A stretch of 44,359 bases of DNA from an uncultured Clostridia bacterium (GTDB taxonomy: Bacteria > Cyanobacteriota > Vampirovibrionia > Gastranaerophilales > Gastranaerophilaceae). The number at the start of each line of letters is the position of its first letter. The first letter of the stretch is position 1. The notes under the pieces were generated by a model that saw only the letters and a program-made list of their open reading frames with translations, was not told the DNA's origin and searched no databases. The position numbers and the translations under genes are program-made. Of this stretch, positions 41,200 to 44,359 are shown piece after piece. The stretch covers positions 1 through 44,359 of the forward strand of contig CAMEWS010000013.1 of the NCBI GenBank assembly GCA_945946765.1, written 5' to 3'.

Positions 41200-42252
41200 T
41201 TAAGCTTTAATTGTGTAATTGTCCATATTCATTTTGTTAAGACTTGCTTTGATTTCCGGAATCGAGGTTGTAGCACAGCCGAATGAACGAATAACAATAC
41301 TGGCTGCAATGTTGCCTATAATTGCAGCATATTTTGGAGGTGCACCTGCAGCAAGAGCCAGTGTGAAAGAGGCAACTACCGTATCTCCCGCACCGGTAAC
41401 ATCAAATACGTTTGTTTTGTTGAAAACGGGGACGTCAGTATGTTCTGTTTTTCCTGATTCAAATACAGCCATACCGTCTCCGCCTCTGGTTAACAAAAGA
41501 ACTTGTGCCTGTGTCATATCTAAAATATCCGCACCTGCACGGTTAAGGGTTTCTCTGTCTTTTATAAAATATCCCGCTGCTTTTTCGCTGTCAGGTTGAT
41601 TTGGAGTGAGAGCATATACACCTTTGTATCGTTTCATATCTTTTTGAACATCCGCAACAATAATTTTTCCGTGTTTGTTTGCGGTTGTAATTGCCGCTGT
41701 TATTACTCTGTCTGTTAAAAGCCCGATATTGTAATCTGATAGTATTACAGCATCGTGCAAAGGGATTGCTTTTTCTATGTTTTCGATAAGTTTATCTTCA
41801 ATTTCTTGCGACAAAGGAGTGTTTGACAGTCTGTCTATTCTAACAATTTGTTGAGTTACGGAGTGAAAACTTGCCCCTGAAATTCTTGATTTTACTGTTG
41901 TTGGTCGGGATTCGTCTTTGACCATAAAATCTGTATTAATGCCTACTTTTTGAAACGCTTCTAAAAGTGTAGGGCCGTAGTGGTCATTGCCATACAAACC
42001 AATAGCGGATACTTTTCCGTTGTTTATAGTGGCAAGGTTGTGAGCTGCGTTTGCTGCCTGACCGAGTATGATTTTTGTGTTAGCGTGTCTTAAGATGAGA
42101 ACGGGGGCTTCTCTTGAAATTCTTTCAGTATCGCCGTAGACCATTTCATCTATGCCCATATCTCCTATAATAAGGACTTTGGGGCTGTTTAGTTTATCAA
42201 TATATTCTTCCAGTTTTTGTTTATCAAATTCAAAATTTTGTGTATTATCCAT
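41200..42252 (-). CDS. PfkB family kinase, HldE-N (RfaE1)-like
   Basis: This 350-residue kinase resembles the kinase domain of HldE, which phosphorylates heptose-7-phosphate for ADP-heptose synthesis. Support comes from VLIIGDMGIDEMVYGDTERI, SREAPVLILR, LGQAANAAHNLA and TTVKSRISG. The catalytic GAGDT lies in VFDVTGAGDTVVASF. It has no fused cytidylyl/adenylyltransferase domain, and no such gene is in the window. A role in heptose for surface polysaccharide fits the nearby O-antigen ligase; another sugar kinase function is possible. The start follows CGGAGA. It diverges from the gene at 42403. Confidence 0.82.
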   Translation of the reverse strand: MDNTQNFEFDKQKLEEYIDKLNSPKVLIIGDMGIDEMVYGDTERISREAPVLILRHANTKIILGQAANAAHNLATINNGKVSAIGLYGNDHYGPTLLEAFQKVGINTDFMVKDESRPTTVKSRISGASFHSVTQQIVRIDRLSNTPLSQEIEDKLIENIEKAIPLHDAVILSDYNIGLLTDRVITAAITTANKHGKIIVADVQKDMKRYKGVYALTPNQPDSEKAAGYFIKDRETLNRAGADILDMTQAQVLLLTRGGDGMAVFESGKTEHTDVPVFNKTNVFDVTGAGDTVVASFTLALAAGAPPKYAAIIGNIAASIVIRSFGCATTSIPEIKASLNKMNMDNYTIKA

Positions 42253-42402
42253 TTATGTCTCCGTTTTGTTTCAAAAAAGAAAATATCCTATAGTTGCGGG
42301 TCATATTTTTTAAAATAGTGTAGTATAATATTTTTAGTTTAGCACAAAAAATATGTTGCAACTCTCTTTCATTAGTAATACATAAATATTATCAGAGGTA
42401 AA

Positions 42403-42984
42403 ATGGCAGAATTTGCTGATGACAACGAAAGCTTTAATCTTGATTTTGATGAAAAGCAAGAAATAGAAAAACTTCAGGCAACTATCAGGAGTATGACTAA
42501 TTTTTCTGATGATTCCGAAGGATTCCTCTCTCAAAGTCCAAAGGCATTGTTGGACGGTAATTTAAATTTGGAAGTTCCTGAGTCGGATGAATTTGATCCT
42601 TATGCTGCTATTGAAACACCTGTTATCAGGACTAAAGGTCCGAAACCTAAGAAATTTGTTGTTATGGTAAATTCTGAAAATGTGGAGTTTTTTGATAAAA
42701 TTCCAATGGAAGAGCGTACTCAGTTGTTTAATAAACTTCTTTCTGACTATCAAAGAAATACACTAATAAAAAAAACAAGAAAACATTTGATAAAATTTTC
42801 CAAACATATGTTTGTGGCAATAATGACAATTATTATTTCTTTGCCTATAATGTTTGTTGTTGTGAACAAATCTATTGAAATGACAGTTAATAACTACAGG
42901 GATGTTCAAAATAATTTTGAAAAGCTTTATGAAAGCAAAACACAAAACAAGATGAATTCATCTATACACAGAACGGTATACTAG
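42403..42984 (+). CDS. Hypothetical single-pass membrane protein
   Basis: I do not recognise this 193-residue protein. An acidic, disordered N-terminal half (MAEFADDNESFNLDFDE and similar) is followed by a short ordered segment (about 80-110: KKFVVMVNSENVEFFDKIP). A basic stretch (KKTRKHLIKF) comes next, then one membrane helix at about 135-153 and a short C-terminal coil. The positive-inside rule places the long N-terminal part in the cytoplasm. RBS AGAGGT is good. The next gene follows after 23 bases, so the two probably form an operon. Confidence 0.65.
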   Translation: MAEFADDNESFNLDFDEKQEIEKLQATIRSMTNFSDDSEGFLSQSPKALLDGNLNLEVPESDEFDPYAAIETPVIRTKGPKPKKFVVMVNSENVEFFDKIPMEERTQLFNKLLSDYQRNTLIKKTRKHLIKFSKHMFVAIMTIIISLPIMFVVVNKSIEMTVNNYRDVQNNFEKLYESKTQNKMNSSIHRTVY

Positions 42985-43007
42985 TTGTAAACATAAAAGA
43001 GATTTTG

Positions 43008-43661
43008 ATGACAGATAATAACGTGTTAAAAAATATCAAATATGAAAATAAGCTTTATTTTGTCGGATTGTCGCTTGGCTCATGCTCAACAAATGAAACA
43101 GGCGCGGCAATAATTGACAGAGATTTAAACATAATTACTTTAGATAAGCTATTTTCTATGGAAGATGTCAGGTTTTTTCTAAAAAGAATGGTAGGAAAAC
43201 AAAATGCGATTATAAATATTGCATTGCCTGAAAATCCTCAAATGCTCAATGCAAAATGGAAACTTATTGCAAGAGAATATCAACTTGTACAAAGTAGCAC
43301 GCTTATAAATCAGGATAATGACTGGATTCAAAGATATTCTCACAGAGGGTGTGATTGCTTTTCAGAATTAAAAACACAAGGAATAGATGTGTTCCGATAT
43401 GATATTAGAGAAATAAAATCCATGCTCGGATTGGCCGGTGTTTATAAAGACCGCTCACCTGTAGATTGTAAGGCATTGCAAAGTGCTTTGAAATATAAAT
43501 TTGGTTTTAATGAACTTCCTTCAAATATGTTGCCTGTGTCACAGTTGGAAGCTATTTTGGGTGCTTATCTCGGTGTAATTATGGCGGATAAAAATAATCA
43601 ATATAACTGTAAGATAAAAGCTAAATACAATGATATAGAAGTGATTGGTATGTGTTTATAA
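43008..43661 (+). CDS. Putative RNase H-fold protein, DUF429-like, with altered acidic residues
   Basis: The 217-residue product starts at ATG 43008; the TTG just before it is an alternative. The pattern resembles DUF429-type RNase H-like proteins: a first strand YFVGLSLGSCSTNETGAAII, a strand-and-proline element AIINIALPENP, and a final helix LPVSQLEAILGAYLGVIMA. In the family these positions usually carry Asp or Glu (first strand GxD, the IDxP motif, a helix with DALDA). Here they read S, N and SQLEA, so catalysis may be lost. The identification is tentative and rests on pattern only. Confidence 0.45.
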   Translation: MTDNNVLKNIKYENKLYFVGLSLGSCSTNETGAAIIDRDLNIITLDKLFSMEDVRFFLKRMVGKQNAIINIALPENPQMLNAKWKLIAREYQLVQSSTLINQDNDWIQRYSHRGCDCFSELKTQGIDVFRYDIREIKSMLGLAGVYKDRSPVDCKALQSALKYKFGFNELPSNMLPVSQLEAILGAYLGVIMADKNNQYNCKIKAKYNDIEVIGMCL

Positions 43662-43679
43662 TTTTTTTGTTTCAAACAC

Positions 43680-43708
43680 TTTACAAAAAAAAATCAGCAT
43701 GTATTATA
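43680..43708 (+). promoter_or_regulatory. Promoter of tRNA-Ala
   Basis: TTTACA (43680-43685) and TATTAT (43703-43708) are 17 bases apart; an overlapping TATAAT at 43705-43710 is also present. It is the only strong promoter ahead of the tRNA. Confidence 0.6.
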
Positions 43709-43712
43709 ATAA

Positions 43713-43749
43713 ATGTCGAAAGACATAGGACTATTCGGAGTAATCCGAA
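43713..43749 (+). ncRNA. Structured leader with two GNRA-tetraloop hairpins
   Basis: ATGTC-GAAA-GACAT (43713-43726) and TTCGGA-GTAA-TCCGAA (43734-43749) are perfect stems, each capped by a GNRA tetraloop (GAAA and GUAA). They are seven bases apart, just downstream of the promoter and upstream of the tRNA. They may guide processing of the tRNA precursor or be a small regulatory RNA. No known riboswitch family is recognised. Confidence 0.5.
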
Positions 43750-43779
43750 AAACCTAAAAGCTTTAAATAGATTTAAAGT

Positions 43780-43855
43780 GGGGGTTTAGCTCAGCTGGTA
43801 GAGCACCTGCTTTGCACGCAGGGGGTCAGGAGTTCGAATCTCCTAACCTCCACCA
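43780..43855 (+). tRNA. tRNA-Ala (anticodon TGC)
   Basis: A full cloverleaf is visible. The acceptor GGGGGTT pairs with AACCTCC (one G-U). D-stem GCTC/GAGC, anticodon stem CCTGC/GCAGG with loop TTTGCAC, and T-stem AGGAG/CTCCT with TTCGAAT follow. The 3' CCA is encoded. The anticodon UGC reads Ala codons. Confidence 0.97.
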
Positions 43856-43864
43856 TTATAAAAC

Positions 43865-43886
43865 AAGAGCCGAAAGGCTCTTTTTT
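43865..43886 (+). terminator. Terminator after tRNA-Ala
   Basis: aagagcc-gaaa-ggctctt (43865-43882) is a perfect stem with a GNRA loop, followed by a run of T. Confidence 0.9.
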
Positions 43887-44054
43887 AATGCTTTCAATAC
43901 ACTCATTCTTTTGAGAAATTATGTAGGCTTTGAATTCAGACATGCTCTGTTTTGAAATCTCTTTTTTAGCAAGTTTTAAGAGCTTTTCAATGGTTGCAAA
44001 TGGTTCTTTAAAGGTCATTTTGACCTTTTTGTTATTAACACTGTAATTAGACAT
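43887..44054 (-). CDS. Possible small protein gene truncated at the tRNA locus
   Basis: The minus-strand frame starts at ATG 44054 (MSNYSVNNKKVKMTFKEPFA) and encodes about 56 plausible lysine-rich helical residues (TIEKLLKLAKKEISKQ). It then runs antisense through the terminator and the tRNA, with a formal stop at 43791. The last 30 residues are antisense tRNA and are not believable as protein. I mark only the part beyond the terminator. The start codon lies in an AGACATTT/AAATGTCT inverted repeat (44049-44071), which suggests self-regulation. It may be a gene remnant from an element integrated at the tRNA, or not a gene. Confidence 0.3.
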
Positions 44055-44200
44055 TTAAAATTAAAATGTCTGACACATAAAATGATAAATTTTAAATTTG
44101 AACCATTTTAAGGGAAGAATTTATAAAACTAAATGTCCGACATTTTAAAAATTTGACATAAATTTATCAAATTATTTGTCCGACAAATAGTTTTATAAAT
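44049..44200. promoter_or_regulatory. Cluster of TGTCyGACA palindromes within a large inverted repeat
   Basis: TGTCTGACA occurs at 44067-44075. AAATGTC-C-GACATTT (44131-44145) and ATTTGTC-C-GACAAAT (44174-44188) are perfect odd palindromes. They sit symmetrically inside a larger inverted repeat whose 24-base arms (44119-44142 and 44177-44200) match at 21 positions, the outer 13 perfectly. The pattern fits operators for a dimeric regulator or an origin-like control region. Confidence 0.6.
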
Positions 44201-44240
44201 TTTTATAAATAAATTAAAAGGTGTTTAAAAGGGGATTAAA

Positions 44241-44359
44241 TTAGTCGACATTAAATCCTTCAGAAATCTTTTCTATAATAAATTTTTCAATATAAGCATT
44301 TAAATCTTCATATGTTTTAATTTTTTTATTTGTTGCAAAAATATTAAAAGATTTCTTTA
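44241..44359 (-). CDS. C-terminal end of an unidentified protein (5' part outside window)
   Basis: On the minus strand one frame is open from the window edge to TAA at 44241. The visible 39 residues include NIFATNKKIKTYEDLNAYIE, then KFIIEKISEGFNVD. They form plausible alpha-helical coding sequence. The family cannot be named from this fragment. The gene reads toward the palindrome cluster and tRNA, as genes at the edge of an integrated element often do. Confidence 0.45.
   Translation of the reverse strand, partial: KKSFNIFATNKKIKTYEDLNAYIEKFIIEKISEGFNVD

Noticed and set aside
43791-43864. C-terminal part of the minus-strand frame reading VRRFELLTPCVQSR
   Set aside because: This is the well-known antisense translation of a tRNA gene and not a protein.

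Overview
The window is AT-rich DNA (roughly one third G+C by eye) from a diderm bacterium that uses the standard bacterial code, since TGA serves as a stop. A TolC-type outer-membrane protein and an O-antigen ligase-like protein indicate an outer membrane. A VKOR-DsbA fusion, a DUF4330 protein, an IctB-like O-antigen ligase and the run rpoA-rplQ-truA-rplM-rpsI resemble Cyanobacteriota. There is a flagellin and nothing photosynthetic. My inference is a non-photosynthetic relative of Cyanobacteria (Vampirovibrionia/Melainabacteria, for example gut Gastranaerophilales). This was not tested by any search.

Layout. 1-5.2 kb: a truncated repeat protein, a substrate-binding-protein/TolC fusion and a long-chain acyl-CoA synthetase. 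5.2-13.4 kb: short HPF, a secreted amylase-like enzyme, an M14 peptidase with a solute-binding protein, GcvPB, an unknown protein and an orphan histidine kinase. 13.4-19.3 kb (minus strand): rsgA-prenyl synthase-DUF212, coupled by TAATG overlaps, then a YjbR-like gene and valS. 19.4-23.3 kb (plus strand): DedA, then pgpH-ybeY-dgkA. 23.3-25.2 kb: a flagellin with a GLUG-repeat insert. 25.7-34.6 kb: a translation block in two segments, rpsE-rpmD-rplO-secY ending in a terminator, then infA-rpmJ-rpsM-rpsK-rpsD-rpoA-rplQ-truA-rplM-rpsI ending in a terminator. 34.9-36.3 kb: a low-complexity protein of unknown role. 36.3-42.3 kb (minus strand): ROK kinase, queH, VKOR-DsbA, O-antigen ligase-like protein, DUF4330 protein and PfkB/HldE-like kinase. 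42.4-44.4 kb: two poorly known proteins, tRNA-Ala(TGC) with a structured leader, and a palindrome-rich region that may mark the edge of a mobile element.

Most genes are housekeeping: translation, envelope building, disulfide formation, c-di-AMP turnover and queuosine synthesis. The unusual parts are the SBP-TolC fusion, the GLUG flagellin, the nested palindromes downstream of the tRNA, and a dispersed two-hairpin repeat that appears to supply the C-terminal tail of TruA.
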